Assembly (NCBI GenBank): GCA_002493625.1
Contig: DKZK01000036.1
Span: forward strand, 1-24,136
Direction of reading: 5' to 3'
DNA: 24,136 nt
DNA from: Lachnospiraceae bacterium UBA7076
Lineage (GTDB): Bacteria > Bacillota > Clostridia > Lachnospirales > Lachnospiraceae
The notes under the pieces are model-generated. The model saw only the letters and a program-made list of their open reading frames with translations. It ran no database searches and was not told where the DNA came from. Each line of letters begins with the position of its first letter. Position 1 is the stretch's first letter. Made by a program: the position numbers and the translations under genes. Below, piece after piece: positions 16,664-23,582 of this stretch.

Positions 16664-17542
16664 CTACACCTCCTGATTTGTATTTTCCTTTTCCTTAAGT
16701 ATATCAAAAAGCTCTGTTATGGTCTTATTATATCCCGGATGATATGCAAAGGGAGCAATCTCGCAAAGAGGCTCCAGAACGAAGCTTCTCCTTGCCATTT
16801 CCGCATGGGGAACCTTTAAATTTTCCTCCATGATGATTTCCCTGTCATATAAAAGTATATCAATGTCCAGCGTTCTCGGTCCCCAATGTATCACCCTTTT
16901 TCTGCCTGCGCCCTGCTCTATGTCGTTTATAATTTCAAGCAGCTCCTGCGGCGAGTAAAGGGTCTCAATTTCAATGCATCCATTTAAAAAATCATCCTGC
17001 TCCACATTGCCGTAGGGTTTTGTCACGATATAGGAAGATACCCGGTTTACCTTTATGTAATCATCCTTTCCAAGCTGGTCTACGGCATAATCTAGATAGC
17101 CCTCCTTATCTCCAAGGTTCGAGCCAAGTCCAAGATATACCGTATGTCTGCCTCTTGTAATGTCAATATATACAGTGTCAAAGGTCATATTTATCGGCGC
17201 TTCCGGTTTACATAACATAACATGTACAGTCTTTACTTTTTCATATTCAAGTAGTATGGTATCTGCCATGCTCTCAGCCGCCGCCTCTATCAGATTATAT
17301 TTTTCCCCGGTCATAACTCTTGAAATCGTGTCGCATACATCAGCATAATTTACCGTTTCGCTTAAATCATCCGAAGCTCCTGCATCATGTAAATCCAAAA
17401 ACAGCTCAACCGTGACAATAAAAGTCTGACCCTGCCTTTTTTCCTCCGGCAGGACGCCGTGATATGCAAATATTTCCAAATCCTTTATGACTATCTTATC
17501 CATATACCCCATCATATTATCACTTTTTTGTGTTATTTCCAT
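16664..17542 (-). CDS. folK: Bifunctional dihydroneopterin aldolase / HPPK (FolB-FolK fusion)
   Basis: This 292-residue fusion performs two successive steps of folate synthesis. Residues of about 14-130 form FolB (DKIVIKDLEIFAYHGVLPEEK, CKPEAPI), which cleaves dihydroneopterin to hydroxymethyl-dihydropterin. Residues of about 133-285 form FolK (VYLGLGSNLGDKEGYL, RVIHWGPRTLDIDILLYD), which pyrophosphorylates that product. The start is uncertain: ATG 17542 has weak GAG upstream, and ATG 17503 (MDKIVI) matches the usual FolB start but also lacks a clear RBS. It lies 17 bp after folP and 2 bp before ppx, so it is clearly within the operon. FolB-FolK fusions are common in clostridia. Confidence 0.95.
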   Translation of the reverse strand: MEITQKSDNMMGYMDKIVIKDLEIFAYHGVLPEEKRQGQTFIVTVELFLDLHDAGASDDLSETVNYADVCDTISRVMTGEKYNLIEAAAESMADTILLEYEKVKTVHVMLCKPEAPINMTFDTVYIDITRGRHTVYLGLGSNLGDKEGYLDYAVDQLGKDDYIKVNRVSSYIVTKPYGNVEQDDFLNGCIEIETLYSPQELLEIINDIEQGAGRKRVIHWGPRTLDIDILLYDREIIMEENLKVPHAEMARRSFVLEPLCEIAPFAYHPGYNKTITELFDILKEKENTNQEV

Positions 17543-17559
17543 GTTTCTCTAATATAATA

Positions 17560-18372
17560 TTATATTTTTGCCTTCCTGATTGCGTCCGCCATCTTAAGCG
17601 CCCTGTAATTCGCCTTCACATCATGTACCCTGAAAAACGTACAGCCTGATATAAGACCGATTACGGATGTTGCCACTGTACCCTCCTCGCGCTCCTCCAC
17701 CGGCAAATCAAGGGTATTTCCGATAACAGATTTCCTTGACGTACCAAGCAGAACAGGATAATCCATTGCCGTGAGCTTATCCATATTGTTCATAATAATA
17801 AGGTTTTCCTCCGTGGTTTTGGCAAAGCCAATGCCCGGGTCAATTATAATTTTATCCCCTGAAATTCCTGCCGAAAGCGCAATGTCTATGCTTTCCTGCA
17901 AATCCGAAACCACGTCGTTTATAAAATCACTGTATTTATCCTCATGCCTGTTGTGCATAAGACAGCATGCAACATTTGACGCCGCAACGATTTCCGCCAT
18001 TTTGTCGTCCCACTTAAAGCCCCATATGTCGTTTATAAGGTCAGCGCCTGCAAGTATGCCTGCCTGCGCCACCTTTGCCTTACAGGTATCAAGGGAAACG
18101 GGTATGTTGAAGTTTTCCTTGATTGCCTCTATAACAAAACAGGTTCTCTCTATCTCCTCCTGCTCGGATATTTTCACATGTCCCGGTCTTGAGGATTCGC
18201 CGCCTACGTCTATTATGTCAGCGCCCTCCGCTATCATCCGTTTCGTATGGGCAAGCGCCTTATCAATATCCGTGTAGCTTCCTCCATCGGAAAATGAATC
18301 AGGAGTCACATTGAGTATTCCCATGATATATGGACGGGTGCCTGTTTTAAATTCCCTGTTGCCTATGTGCAT
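17560..18372 (-). CDS. folP: Dihydropteroate synthase
   Basis: This 270-residue enzyme condenses the FolK product with p-aminobenzoate to give dihydropteroate; it is the sulfonamide target. The signatures ILNVTPDSFSDGG (19-31), DVGGESSRPG, DLINDIWGF, IIDPGIGFAKT and LLGTSRKS are all present in order. AAGGAAACCGCC precedes the ATG. A 142-bp gap to the HD-domain gene upstream contains family-A copy 3. No folE (GTP cyclohydrolase) is seen in the window, though it often accompanies these genes. Confidence 0.97.
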   Translation of the reverse strand: MHIGNREFKTGTRPYIMGILNVTPDSFSDGGSYTDIDKALAHTKRMIAEGADIIDVGGESSRPGHVKISEQEEIERTCFVIEAIKENFNIPVSLDTCKAKVAQAGILAGADLINDIWGFKWDDKMAEIVAASNVACCLMHNRHEDKYSDFINDVVSDLQESIDIALSAGISGDKIIIDPGIGFAKTTEENLIIMNNMDKLTAMDYPVLLGTSRKSVIGNTLDLPVEEREEGTVATSVIGLISGCTFFRVHDVKANYRALKMADAIRKAKI

Positions 18373-18401
18373 GGCGGTTTCCTTTCATATTCAGATTTAA
18401 T

Positions 18402-18491
18402 CAGGCGTTTGCGAAACTAAGTTTTTCATACTAATACGTTGTAGAAAATATACAACTCACATTTTGAATACGAGAGTTTCGCAATTACCTA
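18402..18491 (+). repeat. Family-A palindromic element, copy 3
   Basis: This 90-bp element starts CAGGCGTTTGCGAAACTAAG and ends AGTTTCGCAATTACCTA. Its inner part shares AAACTAAGTTTTT and ACGTTGT with copy 2 but carries extra sequence, including a nested GTTGTA/TACAAC hairpin (about 18439-18457). It fills most of the gap between the HD gene and folP and would form a large stem in the transcript. Confidence 0.8.
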
Positions 18492-18514
18492 TTAAATTTA
18501 ATAGTCAATTGCCT

Positions 18515-18991
18515 TTAATAAAGTATTGTTTTATTTTTCATGCCCTCATCCCAATAACATTCATCATAAGCCTCACAGCGAAAGCAGCATCTGGAAAGCT
18601 TGTCCGCCCTGTAAAGAAGGCTGCTCAATCCGTCGCCGTCACTCTCGCTTTTATGGCAGGTGATTGCGTGGCATATCGTCTTTATCTCGTCTTGATTAAA
18701 GTCCGTGTGGGACAAAATTTCCGAAGCTATTTCCGCTCCCGTTTCATGGTGCGGGCTTCCGTCCCTGTATTCCGCTGCCCTGCCTATATCATGGAGCAGC
18801 GCCGCCGCGTATATGAGTTCTTTGTCTATTCCCGTTTTTTCTTCAAGGCTTATTATATAAGCAATCCTTGCCACATCAAGACAATGCTCCAAGCCGTGAC
18901 AGCAGAATTTTCTGTTTTTTTCTTTGTTTTCTATATCGCTTATATAGCTTTTGTAGCTGTCGTCTGACAGTATATTTTCAATCCTGTTCAT
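18515..18991 (-). CDS. HD-domain hydrolase
   Basis: This 158-residue protein belongs to the HD metal-dependent phosphohydrolase superfamily. His32 and His36 lie in CCHGLEH, the His67-Asp68 pair in ALLHDIGRA, and downstream histidines in SPHHETG and CHAITCHKSES complete the expected metal-binding set. I preferred ATG 18991 (GAGG nine bases upstream) over the in-frame TTG at 19000. The C-terminal part is cysteine-rich (LSRCCFRCEAYDECYW). Its place between folC and folP suggests action on a pterin or nucleotide intermediate, but the substrate is unknown. Confidence 0.85.
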   Translation of the reverse strand: MNRIENILSDDSYKSYISDIENKEKNRKFCCHGLEHCLDVARIAYIISLEEKTGIDKELIYAAALLHDIGRAAEYRDGSPHHETGAEIASEILSHTDFNQDEIKTICHAITCHKSESDGDGLSSLLYRADKLSRCCFRCEAYDECYWDEGMKNKTILY

Positions 18992-19002
18992 ATGTCCCAA
19001 CC

Positions 19003-19123
19003 TCGAACGTCACTTAAATCTCATGGGCTGACCACGTCGACCAGCGTCGCCGTGTCAGTTTTCGCCTTGTATTCTTTTAGTCCTAAGGAATCCTCCCGAC
19101 TTCGTCGGTTCCCTCCTTAGGAC
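19003..19123 (-). other. Structured intergenic element between folC and the HD gene
   Basis: Two hairpins stand out. One pairs GTCCTAAGGA (19080-19089) with TCCTTAGGAC (19114-19123) and holds a nested CCGAC-TTC-GTCGG stem (19096-19108). The other pairs CTGAC (19028-19032) with GTCAG (19054-19058) and holds a nested CGAC/GTCG. The composition (GC-rich, CGAC/GTCG motifs) differs from neighbouring DNA. There is no T-tract on the minus strand, so it is not a simple terminator. It ends in GAGG, which also serves as RBS region of the HD gene. It may be a mobile repeat or a structured RNA. It does not match what I know of the THF riboswitch. Confidence 0.5.
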
Positions 19124-19126
19124 ATA

Positions 19127-20449
19127 TTATACCATGTACTCACCTATAAAGGACAGTGAACCGCACACCACAATCACATCCTCCTCCGAGGCTTTTGCAA
19201 GCGCCAGTTCCATTGCGTCTGATTTATTACCGGCAGTAACCGTTTCCACACCTTTCGCTGCTATAAGCTCTGAAAGCACTGTGTTTTCAAGCCCTCTCGC
19301 ACCCTTTGGTGTTACCGTAACCGCATATTTCATGGTATCATGCATTATGTCAACCATTTTTTGGTATTCCTTATCTCTCAATACTCCTATTATATAAATA
19401 AATTTCTGATTTGTAAAATATTTATGCAGAGAATTTTTAAGACTTTTCCATGCCGCCTCATTATGGGCTCCGTCAACTATGACATAGGGATTTTTGCTGA
19501 CAACGGTAAATCTTCCCAACCATTTTGTACCTGATATTGCCTTTCGTATCATGTCAGAGTTTATGGCTTTCATAGCTTTATTTTCAGCAGCATTCCTGTC
19601 AGCACTTTTATCAGCATTTTCAGCAGCTTTTATAACATTGTCAAGCTGTATTGCTGCCTCAATTGCCGTTACGGCATTTATAATCTGGTATTCCCCCGGC
19701 ATTGAGATAAAATATTCCTCACCCTTATACAAAAAACGACTCCCGTCTATATCCATATGAACAATACTTATATCCGGATTATTCACACAGTAAAACCTTG
19801 TGTTCTTTTCCTCACATGTCTTTTTAATGACTTTTCTTACCTCATCCGCCTGCGGCGCGCTCACGCATATGCCGTTTTGCTTTATAATTCCTGCCTTCTG
19901 ATATGCAATTTCCCATAAGGTATCTCCCAAAAACTGCATATGATCCCTTGAAATCTGCGCCATAACGGTCATATACGGATTGGAAATGACATTTGTTCCG
20001 TCCATGAGACCGCCCATACCGCACTCCACAAGAGCAAAATCCACCTTGGTATCAAGAAACAACAAAAATGCCACGGCAGTTTCGATTTCAAATGCCGTGG
20101 GAGGCATATAACCGTCCTGCTCCATGCCCTCCGCCTGCTCTGCCACCTTCGTCAGCGCTCCTGCAAATACATCCTCATGAATATATTTCCCGTTTATCTG
20201 AAACCGCTCAAGATAGGTAAAAATTGTCGGCGATATATATCTTCCCACACTATAGCCTGCTTCCATAAGTATATCCTGCATAAATGTAAAAACAGAGCCT
20301 TTCCCGTTGGTTCCGGCAATATGCAGACATTTAACCTTATCCTGCGGATTACCGAGCCTCAGCAAAAGCTCCTTTATACATTCTAAGCCCGGTCTTTGAC
20401 CGAGCTTATTTTTTTCCTCTGTATATTTCATTGCCTCTGTAAAATCCAT
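19127..20449 (-). CDS. folC: Folylpolyglutamate synthase / dihydrofolate synthase
   Basis: This 440-residue Mur-ligase-like enzyme adds glutamate to folates and may also make dihydrofolate. The P-loop LHIAGTNGKGS is at about residues 42-52, the central Mur ligase motifs ALVECGMGGLMDGTN and ISRDHMQFLGDT follow, and the C-terminal domain has VDGAHNEAAW. I chose ATG 20449 (AAAAGGCGGG upstream, 16 bp after the deacetylase stop) over an in-frame GTG at 20473 that overlaps the deacetylase gene. A low-complexity Ala/Lys/Asn/Asp segment (about 271-298) built from GCTG-rich DNA repeats separates the central and C-terminal domains. Confidence 0.95.
   Translation of the reverse strand: MDFTEAMKYTEEKNKLGQRPGLECIKELLLRLGNPQDKVKCLHIAGTNGKGSVFTFMQDILMEAGYSVGRYISPTIFTYLERFQINGKYIHEDVFAGALTKVAEQAEGMEQDGYMPPTAFEIETAVAFLLFLDTKVDFALVECGMGGLMDGTNVISNPYMTVMAQISRDHMQFLGDTLWEIAYQKAGIIKQNGICVSAPQADEVRKVIKKTCEEKNTRFYCVNNPDISIVHMDIDGSRFLYKGEEYFISMPGEYQIINAVTAIEAAIQLDNVIKAAENADKSADRNAAENKAMKAINSDMIRKAISGTKWLGRFTVVSKNPYVIVDGAHNEAAWKSLKNSLHKYFTNQKFIYIIGVLRDKEYQKMVDIMHDTMKYAVTVTPKGARGLENTVLSELIAAKGVETVTAGNKSDAMELALAKASEEDVIVVCGSLSFIGEYMV
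19565..19640. repeat. Low-complexity CAGCA-rich tract inside folC
   Basis: The plus strand shows repeated TTTTCAGCAGC-, TGTCAGCA- and TATCAGCA-type units every 10-16 bp. In the protein this encodes an extra, probably disordered, AENADKSADRNAAENKA segment between two folC domains. The reading frame is kept. Confidence 0.6.
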
Positions 20450-20465
20450 GCTGTCCCGCCTTTTA

Positions 20466-21479
20466 TCAATCACCCGAATTATATTTTACATGCTGTATTG
20501 GTATGGTTGTTTCGTCTATCGGACAAATCTCATAGCCCTCCGCCCGAAGTGTATCTACAAGCTCAGAAATAGAATCTACCGTTGCATGGTTTGTTGAAAG
20601 GTCATGCATAAGCACTATGGAGTCACCCTCATTTGCCCTCACATACTGTAAAATCGTTTCGTTCAGCTCCTCCGGTGACATGGAATTTGTAAGGGCATCT
20701 CCGCTTAATGCATTCCAGTCAAAATATGTAATACCATTATTGTTCAGATAGCTTATAAGCAACTGTATATCAACATCTGAAACGGTGTTTGAGCTGCCGC
20801 CCGGAAATCTGTAATACTGACAGTCTATTCCCGTCTGCTCATAAAGGAAGGTATGAAGCTTTGAAACATCTGACATGAAAGCTTCCTTTGATGCATATAT
20901 TTCATCATATATATGTGTGTAGGAGTGCATTCCAAGCGTATGTCCCTCATCAATAATACGCTTATAATCATGCCATGTGCTCTCATCAGCATTATATACC
21001 ACAAAAAAAGTTGCCTTAACATTTTTTTCCTTGAGAATATCCAGAAGCTCATCCGTATATTTGTTTGGTCCGTCATCAAAGGTTAAATATACCTTTTTGC
21101 CGTTGCTTACCGCCGGTGTGTCAGGACCATTGGTAATCCCTTCCTCGGATGCAAAGGAATTCGATAAGAGTTCATTATTATCCTTGTCGCTTTTTTCTAT
21201 GTCATCCAATGCGTCATTGTCCAAATCTGATTTTACAAGCCGTTCCGCATCAGAGTCCGTTGCCGCAAAAGCATAATCCTTTCTCATATCCATAATAAGA
21301 TTTTCTATTCTCTCATCAATGTTATTTACCCGCACTACAAGATAAATTGAAAAAAGTATGGGGACTACAAACATCATAAGAAGCGCCGTAATAATAAACT
21401 TTTTTATTGCCTCAACATTTTTTCTGTTACAGTCATTTTGTGTCAAATTTTCGCTTTCAAAATTTTTTTCATTTTTCAT
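20466..21479 (-). CDS. Membrane-anchored polysaccharide deacetylase (NodB domain)
   Basis: This 337-residue protein has one N-terminal transmembrane anchor (about 28-50), an acidic spacer (about 60-125) and an extracellular carbohydrate esterase 4 domain. All the catalytic motifs are visible: TFDDGP (133-138), HSYTH, RFPGG, DWNALSGD and IVLMHD. It should remove N-acetyl groups from peptidoglycan or another surface glycan outside the cell, as lysozyme-resistance deacetylases do. AAAGGG lies seven bases before the ATG. It is the first gene of the series leading into folC, with a strong promoter and a 5' hairpin upstream. Confidence 0.92.
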   Translation of the reverse strand: MKNEKNFESENLTQNDCNRKNVEAIKKFIITALLMMFVVPILFSIYLVVRVNNIDERIENLIMDMRKDYAFAATDSDAERLVKSDLDNDALDDIEKSDKDNNELLSNSFASEEGITNGPDTPAVSNGKKVYLTFDDGPNKYTDELLDILKEKNVKATFFVVYNADESTWHDYKRIIDEGHTLGMHSYTHIYDEIYASKEAFMSDVSKLHTFLYEQTGIDCQYYRFPGGSSNTVSDVDIQLLISYLNNNGITYFDWNALSGDALTNSMSPEELNETILQYVRANEGDSIVLMHDLSTNHATVDSISELVDTLRAEGYEICPIDETTIPIQHVKYNSGD

Positions 21480-21540
21480 AAGAAAACCCTTTACAAATCC
21501 ATATATTGTGTTATAATGTCAATAGTATACAAGATATAAC

Positions 21541-21578
21541 ATACAACCAATGGGCTTTTTTGCCAAAAAAGGTTGTAT
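21541..21578 (-). promoter_or_regulatory. Hairpin at the predicted 5' end of the deacetylase mRNA
   Basis: ATACAACC (21541-21548) pairs with GGTTGTAT (21571-21578), enclosing a nested GGC/GCC stem with an A-rich loop. The predicted start of transcription (about 21577) is at the foot of this hairpin, so it would sit at the extreme 5' end of the RNA, where such stems protect mRNA from decay. No T-tract follows, so it is not a normal terminator. Confidence 0.6.
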
Positions 21579-21583
21579 TTTTT

Positions 21584-21612
21584 ATTGTAAACCTTTTTTC
21601 ATGTTATGTCAA
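21584..21612 (-). promoter_or_regulatory. Promoter of the deacetylase/folate/polyphosphate gene series
   Basis: On the minus strand TTGACA (21607-21612), a 17-bp spacer and TACAAT (21584-21589) closely match the sigma-70/SigA consensus. The deacetylase start codon is about 98 bp downstream of the predicted start site. Confidence 0.82.
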
Positions 21613-21621
21613 GTGAATTAT

Positions 21622-21660
21622 GTTAAGCAGGGTTTACGTAATTGTTACAAACAGTTTACA
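21622..21660. promoter_or_regulatory. Four 11-bp-periodic TTTACA-like boxes (PhoP-like binding site)
   Basis: GTTAAG (21622-21627), TTTACG (21633-21638), GTTACA (21644-21649) and TTTACA (21655-21660) recur exactly every 11 bp, ending 10 bp upstream of the -35 hexamer. In Bacillus, PhoP binds direct TT(A/T/C)ACA repeats with about 11-bp periodicity in promoter regions. Other OmpR-family regulators use similar arrays, so the regulator's identity is an inference. Confidence 0.55.
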
Positions 21661-21665
21661 TAATT

Positions 21666-22445
21666 TTATTCCTTCACATTATCATAATAAAGCTCTCTCC
21701 ACCTTTTTCCTTCCACCTGAAGCTGCTTTGCAAATTCAGAAAGCTCATCATACTGCTTTTTATATTTCTTTTCCATCTCATCCGCCTGATTTCTCAAAGT
21801 TTTCTCAAATTCCCGCCTTAATGCGTCCCTTTCCTTTTCAAATTCCTTCTCCCTGAGCATACACCGCTCCTCTATTTCTGCAAGCGAGCGCGCACTGCTT
21901 AACACATACTCCTCAAGTCTTATTTCATCCGCCTTATCAACATTCATTACAAAGCATTTAAAGCCTGCTTCGCCCTGAAGCCTGTATTTTAATATATTTT
22001 TTTCACCGTCAAAAAAAATATGGTAATCCTCTATATTACTGCTTCCTGAAACAAGGGCCCTTCCCTTTCTCTCTCCGTCTGGATATGTATAAATAAGCTC
22101 AAAGTTTCCATTGACCGGATTGTTTGCCTTGTAAAATAGAATATTTTTTTGATTTATCTGCTTTAAACACATATTTCTCACATTCCATATGTTTCCCAAA
22201 TCTGACAATAAAACAATTCTGTCATCAGCGCCCACAACATCCCATACCAACTCATTTGACACATTTATATAGGCAAGCCCTATCTTACCGTTACATTCGC
22301 CCCCGCAAAGCTGGGAATGGTAATCATTTCTGTAGTGAACCCATTGGATATTTCGTTTCCCCGCTATAAATACTATATTTATACTGTTACCGTTGTCCAT
22401 AATGGCAACCCGCTTTTCATCGGTTGACATAAATATTTCCTGCAT
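21666..22445 (-). CDS. Unknown protein: beta-rich N-terminus, coiled-coil C-terminus
   Basis: I do not recognise this 259-residue protein. Residues of about 1-180 consist of recurring short beta-strand-like stretches (NSINIVFIAGKRNIQWVHY, GKIGLAYINVSNELVWDVV, DRIVLLSDLGNIWNV, ILFYKANNPVNGNFELIY), suggestive of a small beta-propeller or beta-sandwich. Residues of about 185-259 are highly charged and heptad-like (EKEFEKERDALRREFEKTLRNQADEMEKK), a likely coiled coil. There is no signal peptide. ATG 22445 has GGAG upstream; ATG 22430 is an alternative. It is divergent from the cysteine-rich gene at 22549 with a 103-bp shared intergenic region. No terminator was seen before the deacetylase promoter, so read-through is possible. 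Confidence 0.75.
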   Translation of the reverse strand: MQEIFMSTDEKRVAIMDNGNSINIVFIAGKRNIQWVHYRNDYHSQLCGGECNGKIGLAYINVSNELVWDVVGADDRIVLLSDLGNIWNVRNMCLKQINQKNILFYKANNPVNGNFELIYTYPDGERKGRALVSGSSNIEDYHIFFDGEKNILKYRLQGEAGFKCFVMNVDKADEIRLEEYVLSSARSLAEIEERCMLREKEFEKERDALRREFEKTLRNQADEMEKKYKKQYDELSEFAKQLQVEGKRWRELYYDNVKE

Positions 22446-22548
22446 ACTTTTCTCCGGATTATCTTTAAATACAATATATGGAAGTCAGAGAACAAAAATA
22501 ACTAAAGCGAATATATTATTGTAAGCATATTTTGAAAGGAATAATCTT

Positions 22549-23436
22549 ATGTCTAAATCCTGTGGCTGTAACAAAAGAATAATGAGCAATGCCGTTCGGG
22601 CATGCATGGCAAATGATGACAGTTGTTATGATGTATGCGTAGAGCCTCAGTGCGGAACGCCTGAATATCTTACCGTGCTTACGCCTGTAGTATATGACGA
22701 AATTGGAATAAATGTATGCCGCTCATTTACACTTCCGGATGGTTTGCTTTCCGGCTTTCCAACTGCGGCTTACGCCAGCGCGGAAATAATTGACATAGCT
22801 ATTAACAGAAGCGCTGATACTGTTACGATTGCCCCGATTAATTCAAGACCGAACTGCTACGAGGTAACCCTTACAAATCTTATCGTAACCTTTGCCGTAA
22901 GACTTTACGACTGCTGCAAGCGGCTTTTAACTACCGCTACGGTTGCCGGCATTGTATATCTTCCTTCAGATACCGGTGATGAAGGCTACGATGAAGATAC
23001 AAACCCAAGCTCCGTTACGCTTGACCTTTTTGCGCCTTACGGCGTGGCATATACAGATGGCGGTCTGACTACTCCTGCAATTAACTTTATCGGTCTTTCA
23101 ACCACAAACAACCAGCTTGTTCAGGGACTTAACCTTATGTCATTTGCAAAGGTATTGAATTTTGATATTTCTGACAACACAATGACTGTGGGACTTACAC
23201 TTATCGTAAAAACTGTTTACTTTACACAATATCAGCTTCCTCATAACGGCAGGGCAATCGTTTCAAAGGGCGATCTTGCCTCTGAGGAAGATTCAGTGTG
23301 CATGAATTTTGTTTCCGGAAGTCTTCTTGACAGAATTATCAAGCCTCTGGAGCCGTGCAATCCTTATGACAGCAAGGAATCCTGCGAAGCATGTACGGAC
23401 CCGAATGACTGCGCATGTCTGACGCCTGACGATTAA
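22549..23436 (+). CDS. Cysteine-rich protein of unknown function
   Basis: This 295-residue protein is not recognised. Cysteines cluster at both ends: residues 5, 7, 19, 26, 30 and 35 at the N-terminus, and six in the acidic tail (EPCNPYDSKESCEACTDPN). The middle is rich in beta-forming and Thr/Val/Ile stretches. There is no signal peptide or membrane helix. Cysteine-rich ends around a beta-rich core resemble self-assembling spore-coat or surface-layer proteins, but that is only an analogy. AAAGGA precedes the ATG. No convincing promoter was found in the upstream 103 bp. A strong terminator follows at 23451. Confidence 0.8.
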   Translation: MSKSCGCNKRIMSNAVRACMANDDSCYDVCVEPQCGTPEYLTVLTPVVYDEIGINVCRSFTLPDGLLSGFPTAAYASAEIIDIAINRSADTVTIAPINSRPNCYEVTLTNLIVTFAVRLYDCCKRLLTTATVAGIVYLPSDTGDEGYDEDTNPSSVTLDLFAPYGVAYTDGGLTTPAINFIGLSTTNNQLVQGLNLMSFAKVLNFDISDNTMTVGLTLIVKTVYFTQYQLPHNGRAIVSKGDLASEEDSVCMNFVSGSLLDRIIKPLEPCNPYDSKESCEACTDPNDCACLTPDD

Positions 23437-23450
23437 TATCTATTTTTATC

Positions 23451-23502
23451 TGAGCAGTGTACTGCGGTATAACAGGCATATCGCAGTTACTGCTCAATTT
23501 TA
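23451..23502 (+). terminator. Long hairpin terminator after the cysteine-rich gene
   Basis: TGAGCAGT (23451-23458) pairs with ACTGCTCA (23489-23496), and ACTGCGGTAT (23461-23470) pairs with ATATCGCAGT (23478-23487), with a small internal mismatch and an AACAGGC loop. ATTTTAAAATTTT follows. Confidence 0.85.
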
Positions 23503-23582
23503 AAATTTTACATATTTATAAATATTTGTTTCATTTCAGGTAATACTATAACTACATTTTGATAAATAAGGAGTGACAAAAA

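Noticed and set aside
19003..19123. THF (folate) riboswitch upstream of folate genes.
   Set aside because: I could not match the conserved THF-aptamer segments. The element lies after folC and has a different hairpin arrangement.
19079..19123. CCTAAGG core as a homing-endonuclease-like or 23S rRNA fragment.
   Set aside because: The similarity is limited to seven bases and is explained by the symmetric stem.
21480..21540. A second promoter (TTGACATTATAAC) close to the deacetylase start.
   Set aside because: No -10 hexamer occurs at 16-18 bp from TTGACA. The upstream promoter at 21584-21612 is much better.
22446..22548. Sporulation sigma-factor promoters for the divergent unknown genes.
   Set aside because: GAATA and CATATT-like words occur but not at the spacing expected for SigE, SigG or SigK.
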